Below are positions 7,390 to 15,403 of a DNA stretch of 64,000 nt, in pieces. Within the stretch, counting starts at the first letter, position 1. Every line of letters starts with the position of its first letter. The position numbers were made by a program, and so were the translations under genes. Source of the stretch: Gammaproteobacteria bacterium (GTDB taxonomy: Bacteria > Pseudomonadota > Gammaproteobacteria > Pseudomonadales > Azotimanducaceae). The stretch is taken from contig VXLL01000035.1 of assembly GCA_009841615.1 (NCBI GenBank), positions 232,135 through 296,134 on the forward strand, read 5' to 3'. The notes beneath the pieces were generated by a model. It did not search any database and was not told where the DNA came from. It saw only the letters and a list, made by a program, of their open reading frames with translations.

Positions 7390-8771
7390 TCCGTTGCATC
7401 GGGAATCTCTAGATGTGGGGCAACATGGCGGAGTTGTTCGAAAAAGAGCTCTTGCGTTTCATGAAGTCTAGCGGGCGTACTCGCTTCAAAACGCATCACT
7501 ATTTTGGGCGACGTATTTGAAGCGCGAATCAATCCCCAAGCATCTGGAAAGTTCACTCGGACTCCGTCTATCGTGATCACCTCACCTTGATCGAAAGAAC
7601 TTGCTTGACCAAATTCTTCCACAAGATCAAACTTTTCACTATCTGGTACGCGGACTTCAATCTCAGGCGTTGCGCTTGTTGGTGGCAACATGTCCAGAAA
7701 ATTCTTGAAATCTTCGGGATCTCTGGACACCGACTCGAGGAATCTACATGCTGTGTAGAGTGCGTCGTCAAATCCGTACCAACGGTCTGCGAAGCAAATG
7801 TGACCACTGAATTCACCACCGAGAGGTGCGTCGATTTCTCTAATTTTCGCTTTGATGTTTGTGTGTCCGGTCTTTTCCAGAACTGCTTGTCCGCCGCTAG
7901 CGTGAATGCTCTTGAGCGCATTCGTTCCACACTTCACGTCTAACACAATTGGAGCACTAGGACGACGTTGCAGTATGTCCTTTGCCAAGTATGCCAATAG
8001 CGTGTCGGCTGACACAATCGTTCCATTTTGAGTTACGACACCGATACGATCGCCATCACCATCGAACGCGATTCCAAAATCTAGCACATGATGATCTACT
8101 GTTTGGAGAAGCTGTTGTAAGTTCTTTGGGTCCACCGGATCCGGATGATGATTTGGAAACGTACCGTCCAATTCATTGAACATTGGGATGACCTCACAAC
8201 CAAGCACTTCGAATAACCGAGGTACTAGAACTCCGGTTACACCGTTACCACAATCCACAGCTATATGCAGACTTCGCTCGAGCTTGATGTCATCGATGAT
8301 TCGATCCACATATGAGTCCAAGACATGTTGCTGGGAGACACTTCCCGATCCTTTGGTTAGACTGTCATTAGCGATAAGACGGTGTAAATCCAGTAGTTCA
8401 TCGGCCGCAAATGGAACGTAATCCAAGACAAACTTTAGTCCGTTGTATTCGGGTGGATTGTGAGACCCGGTGATTACGATTCCTGCTGGAACCTTTAATT
8501 CGTGGATGGCGAAATAGAGTACCGGAGTGGGGACCGTACCGATGTCGATAACGTTTACTCCACCATCATTTAGTCCTCGCTGAAGTGCGGTTCTAAGTGC
8601 ATCCGTTGAGCAACGGACATCTCCTGCTACGAGAACGCTGTTGTGTCCTTGAGTTGCCGCACGATTCGCAAATGCGTGGCCGATTAAGCGAGTATTTTCT
8701 TCAGTTAACTCGTCGTTTACGCGACCACGTACATCGTAAGCTCGAAAAATGTTGAGCGGCAAGTTTGACAC
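7386..8771 (-). CDS. algC: Phosphomannomutase/phosphoglucomutase (AlgC-type)
   Basis: Interconverts hexose 1- and 6-phosphates to supply sugar nucleotides for LPS and exopolysaccharide. It has 461 residues, very close to Pseudomonas AlgC. The four domain signatures are present: TGSHNPPEYNG (catalytic phosphoserine, about residue 105), the metal loop FDGDGDRIG (about 240), GGEFSGHICFADRWYGFDD (sugar specificity, about 320), and RASNTSPKIVMRFEA (phosphate binding, about 420). The start appears to be GTG 8771, just before NIFRAYDVRG. It lies downstream of coaB on the same strand and converges on pyrE, overlapping it by 4 bp. Confidence 0.9.
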   Translation of the reverse strand: MSNLPLNIFRAYDVRGRVNDELTEENTRLIGHAFANRAATQGHNSVLVAGDVRCSTDALRTALQRGLNDGGVNVIDIGTVPTPVLYFAIHELKVPAGIVITGSHNPPEYNGLKFVLDYVPFAADELLDLHRLIANDSLTKGSGSVSQQHVLDSYVDRIIDDIKLERSLHIAVDCGNGVTGVLVPRLFEVLGCEVIPMFNELDGTFPNHHPDPVDPKNLQQLLQTVDHHVLDFGIAFDGDGDRIGVVTQNGTIVSADTLLAYLAKDILQRRPSAPIVLDVKCGTNALKSIHASGGQAVLEKTGHTNIKAKIREIDAPLGGEFSGHICFADRWYGFDDALYTACRFLESVSRDPEDFKNFLDMLPPTSATPEIEVRVPDSEKFDLVEEFGQASSFDQGEVITIDGVRVNFPDAWGLIRASNTSPKIVMRFEASTPARLHETQELFFEQLRHVAPHLEIPDATD

Positions 8772-8787
8772 TAGTGGTGTTGATCGC

Positions 8788-9459
8788 CTAGTTTGATCTC
8801 GGTAGCGCGTTAGCGACTAATTTAATCACTTGTTGTGCAATCTTGTACTTAGACTGTTTCTCAAGTTCTTGTTCGGATTCTGGAAACACCACTGTCACTT
8901 GATTTTCATCCCCTTCGAATCCGATCGACGGATCAGAAACGTCGTTGACTATGATCACATCCAAGTTTTTGCGTTTGAGTTTTTCGCGCGCGTTGCGGAT
9001 TACGTCGTTAGTTTCAGCTGCGAATCCGACGACATACGGCCGCTCATGCATTGCTGTAACTGCTTGTACGATGTCTTCGGTAGTTTGGAGTTGAATAGTA
9101 AGTTCTGAGTTTGTCTCGTGGGTCGGACGCTTCAACTTTTGTTCAAGCAATTTTCTAGGTCGAAAATCTGTCACTGCGGCTACCGCGAAGAACACATCAC
9201 ACTTGTCGATACGAGACAATACAGCGGACTTCATTTCCGCGGCGGTCCGTACGTTTACTCGTTCGATACCAGCTGGTGATTTCAAGTTAACTGGTCCGCT
9301 AACCAAAGTTACACTTGCACCTGCCTCCTCGGCTGCCCGCGCAATTTCAAAGCCTTGTTTGCCAGAGCTCCGATTGCTAATAAATCGCACTGGGTCTATC
9401 CTCTCTTGCGTTGGACCTGCGGAAACGAGTACTGTGAGGTTTTTTAGCGCATGGGGCAT
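8788..9459 (-). CDS. coaB: Phosphopantothenoylcysteine synthetase, stand-alone CoaB
   Basis: Ligates 4'-phosphopantothenate and cysteine (CTP-dependent) in CoA synthesis. It has 223 residues and corresponds to the C-terminal half of bacterial CoaBC (Dfp). Recognisable blocks are VLVSAGPTQERIDPVRFISNRSSGKQG, VTLVSGPVNLKSP, AAVTDFRP, YVVGFAAETND and IIVNDVSDPSIGF. ATG 9459 is in the same reading frame as coaC and follows its stop after the codons TAG CAA AAC TAT. In most gammaproteobacteria the two domains are one polypeptide; here they are separate proteins. The sequence shows no internal lesion, so both halves should function. Confidence 0.9.
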   Translation of the reverse strand: MPHALKNLTVLVSAGPTQERIDPVRFISNRSSGKQGFEIARAAEEAGASVTLVSGPVNLKSPAGIERVNVRTAAEMKSAVLSRIDKCDVFFAVAAVTDFRPRKLLEQKLKRPTHETNSELTIQLQTTEDIVQAVTAMHERPYVVGFAAETNDVIRNAREKLKRKNLDVIIVNDVSDPSIGFEGDENQVTVVFPESEQELEKQSKYKIAQQVIKLVANALPRSN

Positions 9460-9471
9460 ATAGTTTTGCTA

Positions 9472-10005
9472 CTACATCGTGTTTAGGAACGACAGAATGT
9501 CTTGAGGTTCAGGCATCCTCCCAATTCCTATATCTCCACAAGCTTGTTCACCGTGCTCTGGATCCATGATTCGAACACCGTCGTGTTTGAGTTGCTCAAG
9601 ATTGCGTTGAGTTGCGGGATGGTCCCACATTGCTTGATTCATTGCAGGGATCAGAAAGATTGGACTTGTGGTCGCAAGGTAAACTGTCGACAGTAGGTCG
9701 TCGCAAAGACCTTGTGCAAGCTTGGCGAGTGTGTTTGCAGAGGCCGGCGCAATAACGAACATGTCCGGCCATTTGGCGAGTTCGATGTGTCCCATTGCGC
9801 GTTCCGCGTCTAAATCCCATAGATCAGTCCGCACTCGCTTTGAAGTAAGCGCAGACAATGTATGTTCAGTTACAAACTTGCGCGCGGAGCTGGTCATAAT
9901 CACCGAGACTTCATGGTGTCGAGTCACAAGCAACCGCACGAGTTCGGGCACTTTGTATGCCGCGATACCGCCCGTGATTCCAACTAGTATTTTCTTATGC
10001 TGCAT
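9472..10005 (-). CDS. coaC: Phosphopantothenoylcysteine decarboxylase, stand-alone CoaC
   Basis: An FMN-dependent decarboxylase giving 4'-phosphopantetheine. It has 177 residues, equal to the N-terminal half of Dfp/CoaBC. Seen are the FMN-binding start GITGGIAAYK, the region HIELAKWPDMFVIAPASANTLAKLAQGLCDDLLS, the PAMN motif with IPAMNQAMW, and the lid ACGDIGIGRMPEP, which carries the catalytic cysteine. The protein ends at two consecutive TAG codons in what is normally the inter-domain linker. It is divergent from rpmB. Confidence 0.92.
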   Translation of the reverse strand: MQHKKILVGITGGIAAYKVPELVRLLVTRHHEVSVIMTSSARKFVTEHTLSALTSKRVRTDLWDLDAERAMGHIELAKWPDMFVIAPASANTLAKLAQGLCDDLLSTVYLATTSPIFLIPAMNQAMWDHPATQRNLEQLKHDGVRIMDPEHGEQACGDIGIGRMPEPQDILSFLNTM

Positions 10006-10147
10006 TTGGGTAAAGAACTTTTTTATCGGGGTATTTTCTACAAAATTGAATCCAGAGGGTGTTTCTTCGGTGGGTTAAGTCAGAGGGTAGACCTAAATAC
10101 TAGAGCTTTTCATTAAAATTCCTCAATCTTTTTTACTACCCCTCGTT

Positions 10148-10384
10148 ATGAGTAAAGTCTGTCAAGTCACTGGTAAACGTCCGATGTCGGGTAACAACGT
10201 CTCACACGCAAACAACGCTACGAAGCGTCGTTATCTTCCCAACCTACATTACCATCGTTTTTGGGTCGCCAGTGAAAATCGATTCGTTCGGTTGCGAGTT
10301 TCCGCGGCTGGAATGCGGCTTATTGACAAGAAGGGAATAGATGTCGTACTCGATGATATGCGTAAGCGCGGAGAAAAGTTCTAA
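10148..10384 (+). CDS. rpmB: 50S ribosomal protein L28
   Basis: A structural protein of the large ribosomal subunit. It has 78 residues, identical in length to E. coli L28. The start [23 protein letters not shown] and the [15 protein letters not shown] block are diagnostic. Its stop overlaps the rpmG start by one base (TAATG). It is first in a tight rpmB-rpmG-mutM run, the classic gammaproteobacterial order. Confidence 0.97.
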   Translation: MSKVCQVTGKRPMSGNNVSHANNATKRRYLPNLHYHRFWVASENRFVRLRVSAAGMRLIDKKGIDVVLDDMRKRGEKF

Positions 10385-10539
10385 TGAGAGACAAGATTAA
10401 ACTTGTGTCCAGTGCCGGCACTGGGCATTACTACACCACGGACAAAAATAAACGCAACACCCCGGACAAGTTAGAGTTCCGAAAGTATGATCCCGTGGTT
10501 CGCAAACACGTCATTTACAAAGAAGCGAAGATCAAGTAA
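10384..10539 (+). CDS. rpmG: 50S ribosomal protein L33
   Basis: A 51-residue large-subunit ribosomal protein: [20 protein letters not shown], then [20 protein letters not shown] and the ending YKEAKIK. It is the cysteine-free form. The ATG shares its A with the rpmB stop, implying translational coupling. The TAA stop at 10537-10539 is immediately followed, without spacing and in the same frame, by the first codon of mutM. Confidence 0.96.
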   Translation: MRDKIKLVSSAGTGHYYTTDKNKRNTPDKLEFRKYDPVVRKHVIYKEAKIK

Positions 10540-11346
10540 ATCCCTGAACTTCCAGAAGTTGAAACCACCCGCCGAGGGGTTGCTTCTCATCTAGAAGGAT
10601 CGCAATTACAGCGTTGTGTAATTCGCGAATCCCGGCTTCGCTGGCCACTACAAATACCAGAAAACTTACTAGGGCAACGACTAGTGGAAGTGACTCGTCG
10701 TGGCAAGTACTTACTTTTTCTTTTCGAATACGGTACCCTAATAATTCATTTAGGCATGAGCGGTCGCCTTCGAGTACTACCAACAACTCAATCGCATGAA
10801 AAACACGATCATGTAGATTTAGTCTTCACGAATGGCAAGATGCTTCGATACCACGATCCTCGGCGTTTTGGAAGTATACACTGGCAACCAGAAGGTTCGG
10901 TTCATTGGACATTACAACATTTAGGTTTAGAGCCACTTGTTGACGAGTTCAATGGCGACTATTTGTTTAAACAGACTAGACAGCGTAACTCAGGGGTCAA
11001 GTCCCTCATCATGAATTCGCAAATAGTGGTTGGCGTTGGAAATATTTACGCCAATGAAGCCCTGTTTCTCGCGGGAGTGCGACCGCAACGAAAGTGCGCC
11101 AAGCTAACTCGCGCAGAGAGTGTACGTCTCGTTATTGCAATCAAGAATGTGTTGGAAGATGCGATTAAGGCAGGTGGTACAACTCTACGAGATTACTTTG
11201 GAGCCGATGGTGAGACTGGTTACTTCAAGATGGCGCTACACGTATACGGCCGGGGTGGAAAACCGTGTTTGCGATGCACAACTCCGTTGAAGATTGTGAA
11301 GAATAGTCAGCGACAGTCGGTCTACTGTCCTCAGTGTCAGCGCTAG
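10540..11346 (+). CDS. mutM: Formamidopyrimidine-DNA glycosylase, apparent AUC start
   Basis: Excises 8-oxoguanine and FaPy lesions. The full frame encodes 268 residues, matching E. coli Fpg. The residues after the first codon are PELPEVETTRRG, the family N-terminus. Family knowledge says Pro2 is the catalytic nucleophile and must follow the initiator Met. The codon before it is ATC, and the codon before that is the rpmG TAA in the same frame. No ATG, GTG or TTG occurs in frame until GTG 10684, which would delete the active site. Also present are the catalytic lysine in RRGKYLL (Lys56), HLGMSGRL, NIYANEALF and a C-terminal zinc finger (CLRC…CPQC). The gene therefore looks intact apart from the start codon. 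It overlaps the convergent coaD by 4 bp. Confidence 0.88.
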   Translation: MPELPEVETTRRGVASHLEGSQLQRCVIRESRLRWPLQIPENLLGQRLVEVTRRGKYLLFLFEYGTLIIHLGMSGRLRVLPTTQSHEKHDHVDLVFTNGKMLRYHDPRRFGSIHWQPEGSVHWTLQHLGLEPLVDEFNGDYLFKQTRQRNSGVKSLIMNSQIVVGVGNIYANEALFLAGVRPQRKCAKLTRAESVRLVIAIKNVLEDAIKAGGTTLRDYFGADGETGYFKMALHVYGRGGKPCLRCTTPLKIVKNSQRQSVYCPQCQR

Positions 11347-11840
11347 TTTGATGTATGAGGAGATCGATAGTGCTTTGCTAAAAATTGTGCAACGACTGGA
11401 TGCACAAATTCCGAAACGTCTCCACCAAGTGCTGCAATTTCTCGTACTCGTGTCGACGACACAAAAGACCATTTACTCGCCGTGGGAAGTAACACATACT
11501 CGAGTTCCGGGTCGAGATGACGGTTCATTTCTAACATTTGGAATTCGTACTCATAGTCCATCAAGGTTCGTAGACCCCGTAATATGAACTTAGTGTTTTT
11601 GGCACGAACAAAGTCGACCAGCAGACCAGAGAACTTTTCTACTTCTATGCGAGTTCCATATTGGTTCAACGCTTGTCGGCAGAGTTCCATACGTTCATCG
11701 AGAAACACATCTGGGTTTTTGTCTGTAGCTGTACCAAAGGCTACAACTACTTTGTCGAACAGACCCAGTGCTCGCTCAACAATATTCATGTGTCCAAACG
11801 TTATTGGATTGAAGCTACCAGGATAGATGATGATTCGCAT
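11343..11840 (-). CDS. coaD: Phosphopantetheine adenylyltransferase
   Basis: Transfers AMP to 4'-phosphopantetheine, giving dephospho-CoA. It has 165 residues, the normal length. The nucleotidyltransferase start IIYPGSFNPITFGHMNIV holds the T/HxGH motif (TFGH). ILRGLRTLMDYEYEFQM and the final signature WSFVSSTRVREIA are also seen. The loop reads GSFNP where most homologues have GTFDP, a mild substitution. It is convergent with mutM, sharing a CTAG tetramer that supplies both stop codons. Confidence 0.95.
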   Translation of the reverse strand: MRIIIYPGSFNPITFGHMNIVERALGLFDKVVVAFGTATDKNPDVFLDERMELCRQALNQYGTRIEVEKFSGLLVDFVRAKNTKFILRGLRTLMDYEYEFQMLEMNRHLDPELEYVLLPTASKWSFVSSTRVREIAALGGDVSEFVHPVVAQFLAKHYRSPHTSN

Positions 11841-12121
11841 GGTAAATTTGATGATCCTATGGTCTTGTTTTGAAATTGCCAGTATCCGGAGCTTGAACTA
11901 TTCAGGCTCATCTTGGATTGCATACTAACGTCGTGCTTAGTTCTATGTTTCCCGTCAAACACAACGTTACATTCTAAGTTCCATGTGGAACACTTATTGC
12001 TTGTATTTGTCACAGTAGTGGTCAATGTAATCTGTAAGATGTCAACATATGGTTGAATATACTGGATGTTGACTGCTGCAAAACCATTGATGTAATGTAA
12101 TACTCTAAGGAATCACAAAAA

Positions 12122-12736
12122 ATGAAAATTCGAAGTCTGTTTATAGTTTTGATCGGCACGCTCGGTGTCCCAATAGCCGCGGAGGGGAACGATTTTGATT
12201 GGTACTTTATTGGGGGATTTACCGTATTTCCAGAGGGTACTTCTGTTGAAGTTGCCAATACTGAAGGCTACGGCAATCGGTGGGGCATTGGATTCCAGAT
12301 AAATAATTTTTTTGGGCTTGAGTTTGCACGGGACTCCGCGCCGGCAATGAACGATTCGGCGATAGTCAAGGATTTTGAGCTGGACTTTGAAGACACAATT
12401 ACGAACTACGATATCAAAAAGGCTTACAATCGATTTTCCTCGTTTGTTGGTACGTTTACGGTCCCAGTAAGCAAGTCCACCAACATCGTAGGAAAAGTTG
12501 GATACTCAAACTACTCCTATAGATCCAAAGTAGAGTTTGAATCTAATAGTGGTCTTCAGTTTAGTGGTAAATTAGAGGAGGACTTCGGCCTAACTCCGAC
12601 AGCCTCTTTAGGTGTTGAGTTTCCGTTTGGAAAGGGCTTCGGTCCAAAACCAGCTATCGAACTTGCGGTAACCAAGGTTTTCGAAAAAGAGATTGAATCC
12701 GTATGGGGGACCGTATCGTTTCTTCTACGATTCTAG
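12122..12736 (+). CDS. Small outer-membrane beta-barrel protein
   Basis: A 204-residue protein with an N-terminal signal peptide (MKIRSLFIVLIGTLGVPIAA, cleavage near AAEG). It is followed by alternating amphipathic strands such as WGIGFQINNFFGLEFA, FSSFVGTFTVPVS and TASLGVEFPF. It ends in VSFLLRF, with the C-terminal phenylalanine recognised by the BAM machinery. The overall pattern resembles OmpA/OmpX-like 8-strand barrels. An AAGGA ribosome-binding site precedes the ATG. It is monocistronic, with about 280 bp upstream and about 196 bp downstream that show no other gene. The specific role is unknown. Confidence 0.75.
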   Translation: MKIRSLFIVLIGTLGVPIAAEGNDFDWYFIGGFTVFPEGTSVEVANTEGYGNRWGIGFQINNFFGLEFARDSAPAMNDSAIVKDFELDFEDTITNYDIKKAYNRFSSFVGTFTVPVSKSTNIVGKVGYSNYSYRSKVEFESNSGLQFSGKLEEDFGLTPTASLGVEFPFGKGFGPKPAIELAVTKVFEKEIESVWGTVSFLLRF

Positions 12737-12932
12737 ACGGTTAGTTCGCACGGAACAGCAAGTCGTACTGAAACGTCGAAACGATGACTGTTAAAAAAAA
12801 CCATTCATATCTCGCTTAACTGTTCCAAACAGCAATTCAGTCAGATTCGAAGTTTTGGATCACGCGTGCTAATTGGTGCGTCGTTCGTTTCGAGAGACGT
12901 TGGAGAAAGATTACTCGCTCTCAGCAAGTGCT

Positions 12933-13499
12933 TCAGTTACTCGTACTCGAGTCCAACGACAACAAAGAGAACTTTACTTCACCGACAGTAGCTTCTTTCC
13001 ACACTGTGTAGGGGTGCGTGTTGATCGGTGTTCGTTTGGAGTGCTCTAAATAAATCAATCCAAGATTACTCACGCGAGTTTGTAGTTCAACGAGAACTTT
13101 CGCGTAGAGGTTTGAATCAGCGAAGGGCGGATCGACGAACACCAGATCCCATATTTGATCGTCTTGTTTTAACCAAGGTACACAATTTCTACAGATGACC
13201 TCAGCTTCTTGTGCGGAAAGATCCAACCGGTGGCAGGTATCTTTTATCTGAGCAGCAATTTTGGCTTGTTTTTCGATAAAGGTTACTTTGGGAGCACCCC
13301 GCGAGAGTGCTTCAAACCCCAGCGCACCCGATCCCGCAAATAGATCTAGTACTCGCATACCAGTTATGTTGGAACCAATCCAGTTGAAGAGTGTTTCCCG
13401 CACTCGATCAGAGGTCGGACGCAATCGTTTTTGATCGATGAGTTTAAGGCGATGACCCTTAAAACGGCCGGAGACGATACGTACTCTGTGATTCAACAC
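12933..13499 (-). CDS. rsmD: 16S rRNA (guanine-966-N2)-methyltransferase
   Basis: Methylates G966 of 16S rRNA using SAM. It has 188 residues. The N-terminal RIVSGRFKGHRL and LRPTSDRVRETLFNWI are family-specific. SAM motif I is VLDLFAGSGALGFEALSRG (about residues 49-67), and motif IV is LVFVDPPF (about 119-126). It is divergent from ftsY, as in other gammaproteobacteria. The leader contains the structured inverted-repeat element at 13556-13685. Confidence 0.95.
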   Translation of the reverse strand: MLNHRVRIVSGRFKGHRLKLIDQKRLRPTSDRVRETLFNWIGSNITGMRVLDLFAGSGALGFEALSRGAPKVTFIEKQAKIAAQIKDTCHRLDLSAQEAEVICRNCVPWLKQDDQIWDLVFVDPPFADSNLYAKVLVELQTRVSNLGLIYLEHSKRTPINTHPYTVWKEATVGEVKFSLLSLDSSTSN

Positions 13500-13555
13500 G
13501 GTGCGGTCTACAATTGCTTAACACATTGGAAAACGCATATCTTTGGAATTTATAT

Positions 13556-13685
13556 ACTTAGGTTGAACATCCAAAATATACTCATTGACAGGCCGTAGAA
13601 GTCACCGATGTGAACGCTTCTCGCTGTCCAGACGCTCCAATCCCAGAGGCCATACTGGTATTATACACATGTATTCAACCTAAGT
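13556..13685. other. Structured inverted-repeat element between rsmD and ftsY
   Basis: A perfect 12-bp inverted repeat, ACTTAGGTTGAA (13556-13567) and its complement (13674-13685), encloses about 106 bp. Inside lies a nested hairpin. GACAG (13587-13591) pairs with CTGTC (13624-13628), AGAAG (13597-13601) with CTTCT (13617-13621), and TCAC (13602-13605) with GTGA (13610-13613) around a CGAT loop. A TATAAT reads on the minus strand at 13665-13660. It could be a small RNA, a leader element of rsmD or ftsY, or a MITE-like remnant with 12-bp terminal repeats. No obvious target-site duplication flanks it. Confidence 0.5.
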
Positions 13686-13751
13686 GTGTAATTACCATAT
13701 TTTTCACAAAAATTGAAAATTTCGCATCCAAAGGGCAAACGTTAAGGATTG

Positions 13752-14705
13752 ATGAGAAAAATCAGGGAAACATCCACAAGCAATAATAAACCCAAAACTT
13801 GGTCGCGCTTGGGGAAAGCTCTCGCAAAAACTCGAGCTCGCGTATCCAACGGATTTGCTAACGTGTTTTCCTCGGGTCGAGAGATTGACGAGCATTTACT
13901 TGAGGAACTGGAATTTAGTCTCTTGAGCGCGGACATTGGCGCGAGCACAACGACACAAGTATTGGATCGACTTCGAAGAGAAATCTCCAAACAAAAACTC
14001 AGTTCTCGAGAACAATTCATCGGTGCATTGGAAACCGTTCTACTAGATCTTGCGAACAAATTATTTAAGCCCTTTTCGATATCAGATTCCCGACCATTCG
14101 TAGTGCTAGTAACGGGGGTTAACGGAGTTGGTAAAACGACTACTATTGGCAAACTTGCACATCGTTTTAAGGGAGAAAAACTCTCTGTGATGTTAGCGGC
14201 AGGAGACACGTATCGTGCGGCGGCTATCGACCAGCTACAGCGATGGGGACAAGTGAATGACATCCCGGTATTTGCTCAACAGACCGGCTCAGACAGTGCA
14301 TCGGTCGCTCACGATGCATTCCAAGTTGCCAAATCTAGAGACATCGATGTGCTAATCGTCGATACGGCGGGCCGATTGCATTCAAACAAAGGTCTGATGG
14401 ACGAGCTGGCAAAAGTACATCGAGTGATTCAACGATTAGATTCTTCCGCCCCGCATGAGTCGATTCTTGTCCTAGACGGTACGATAGGTCAGAATGCATT
14501 GTTGCAGGTGGAGCAATTCGACACTGCAGTTCGCCTGTCTGGCTTAATCATGACTAAACTCGATGGGACCGCAAAGGGTGGAGTAGTGCTAGCTCTACCT
14601 TGTGTCACTACATTACCGCTATACTTTGTTGGTGTGGGAGAGAGTGTCGATGCACTACAACCGTTTGAACCTCAAGACTACGTCAGTGGACTACTCGGTT
14701 CATGA
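13752..14705 (+). CDS. ftsY: Signal recognition particle receptor FtsY
   Basis: An SRP-type GTPase that docks ribosome-SRP complexes at the inner membrane. It has 317 residues from ATG 13752, preceded by AAGGA. The N domain includes EIDEHLLEELEFSLLSADIG. The G domain has GVNGVGKTTTIGKL (P-loop, about residue 121), AAGDTYRAAAIDQLQRW, DTAGRLHSNKGLMDEL (about 204) and TKLDGTAKGG (about 268). The acidic A domain found in E. coli FtsY is almost absent, only about 45 mainly basic residues preceding the N domain. The DGTIGQNAL block is slightly divergent from the usual DA-x-x-GQNA. The stop overlaps ftsE by 4 bp. Confidence 0.95.
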   Translation: MRKIRETSTSNNKPKTWSRLGKALAKTRARVSNGFANVFSSGREIDEHLLEELEFSLLSADIGASTTTQVLDRLRREISKQKLSSREQFIGALETVLLDLANKLFKPFSISDSRPFVVLVTGVNGVGKTTTIGKLAHRFKGEKLSVMLAAGDTYRAAAIDQLQRWGQVNDIPVFAQQTGSDSASVAHDAFQVAKSRDIDVLIVDTAGRLHSNKGLMDELAKVHRVIQRLDSSAPHESILVLDGTIGQNALLQVEQFDTAVRLSGLIMTKLDGTAKGGVVLALPCVTTLPLYFVGVGESVDALQPFEPQDYVSGLLGS

Positions 14706-15403
14706 GCAAGGTGGTGCTTGAAAATATTGGAAAGACCTTCGAGAACGACTTTGAAGTCCTACGAGAGATTAGTGTTACCTTTGATCAGGAATCAGTAAAT
14801 TTCATAATTGGTCGCTCCGGGGCTGGGAAGACGACTCTCATAAGAATCTTGCTTGGACTGACTCCTCCTACCAAAGGACGAGTACTCTTTAACGAGGTAG
14901 ATATTACGACCCTGGGCCGTGCAGAGATTGCGCGTTACCGTCGATCAGTCGGTATCGTCTTACAAGACCCTTCGCTCATTCCAAATCGAACGATCTTTGA
15001 CAACGTAGCGATGCCTTTGTGGGTGAGAGGTCTTCGTTCCAAGGATATACGTCATCGCGTTGATCGTTGTTTGAATGTGGTCGGACTAGACGCCGTCAGA
15101 GACTTATACCCCGTACGACTGTCAACTGGCGAACAACAACGAGTGTCGATTGCGCGTGCAATTGCGCATCGCCCGAAATTGCTTGTAGCGGATGAACCAA
15201 CGGGTAATATGGACAATCAATTATCTATAGAAGTTCGTTCGCTTTTTGACATGTTTCCCGAACTAGGAACGACTGTGATCGTAGCAACGCACGAACCGGA
15301 GTTGACAGAGCACATGAGACATGTGTTTGAGTTAAAGGACGGTAGCTTGCATCGGGTTGCTCCTCATGTACGAGTGACTGACAGTCCTTCTCCAAATTCA
15401 TGA
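14702..15403 (+). CDS. ftsE: Cell division ATP-binding protein FtsE
   Basis: The ABC ATPase of the FtsEX complex, which activates septal peptidoglycan hydrolases. It has 233 residues. Walker A is GRSGAGKTT (about residues 36-44), the signature is LSTGEQQR (about 140), and Walker B is LLVADEPTGNMD. The Q-loop is VLQDPSLIPN and the H-loop is VIVATHE. It is read from an ATGA overlap with ftsY and overlaps ftsX by 4 bp, indicating strict coupling. Confidence 0.95.
   Translation: MSKVVLENIGKTFENDFEVLREISVTFDQESVNFIIGRSGAGKTTLIRILLGLTPPTKGRVLFNEVDITTLGRAEIARYRRSVGIVLQDPSLIPNRTIFDNVAMPLWVRGLRSKDIRHRVDRCLNVVGLDAVRDLYPVRLSTGEQQRVSIARAIAHRPKLLVADEPTGNMDNQLSIEVRSLFDMFPELGTTVIVATHEPELTEHMRHVFELKDGSLHRVAPHVRVTDSPSPNS

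Noticed and set aside
9460..9474. TAG readthrough or recoding (for example pyrrolysine) joining CoaC and CoaB
   Set aside because: TAG serves as the ordinary stop for several genes here (for example pyrE and dapD). Two adjacent TAGs would both need decoding, and CoaB has its own ATG right after.
10684..11346. Shorter mutM starting at GTG 10684
   Set aside because: It would remove the catalytic Pro-Glu N-terminus and the first beta sheet, which are encoded intact upstream.
13556..13685. 4.5S (SRP) RNA near ftsY
   Set aside because: The conserved GGAAGCAGC-type loop and the asymmetric bulge of SRP RNA are absent.
13742..14263. Long minus-strand frame antisense to ftsY
   Set aside because: Serine/arginine-rich composition with no family match; it mirrors a strongly conserved ftsY frame.
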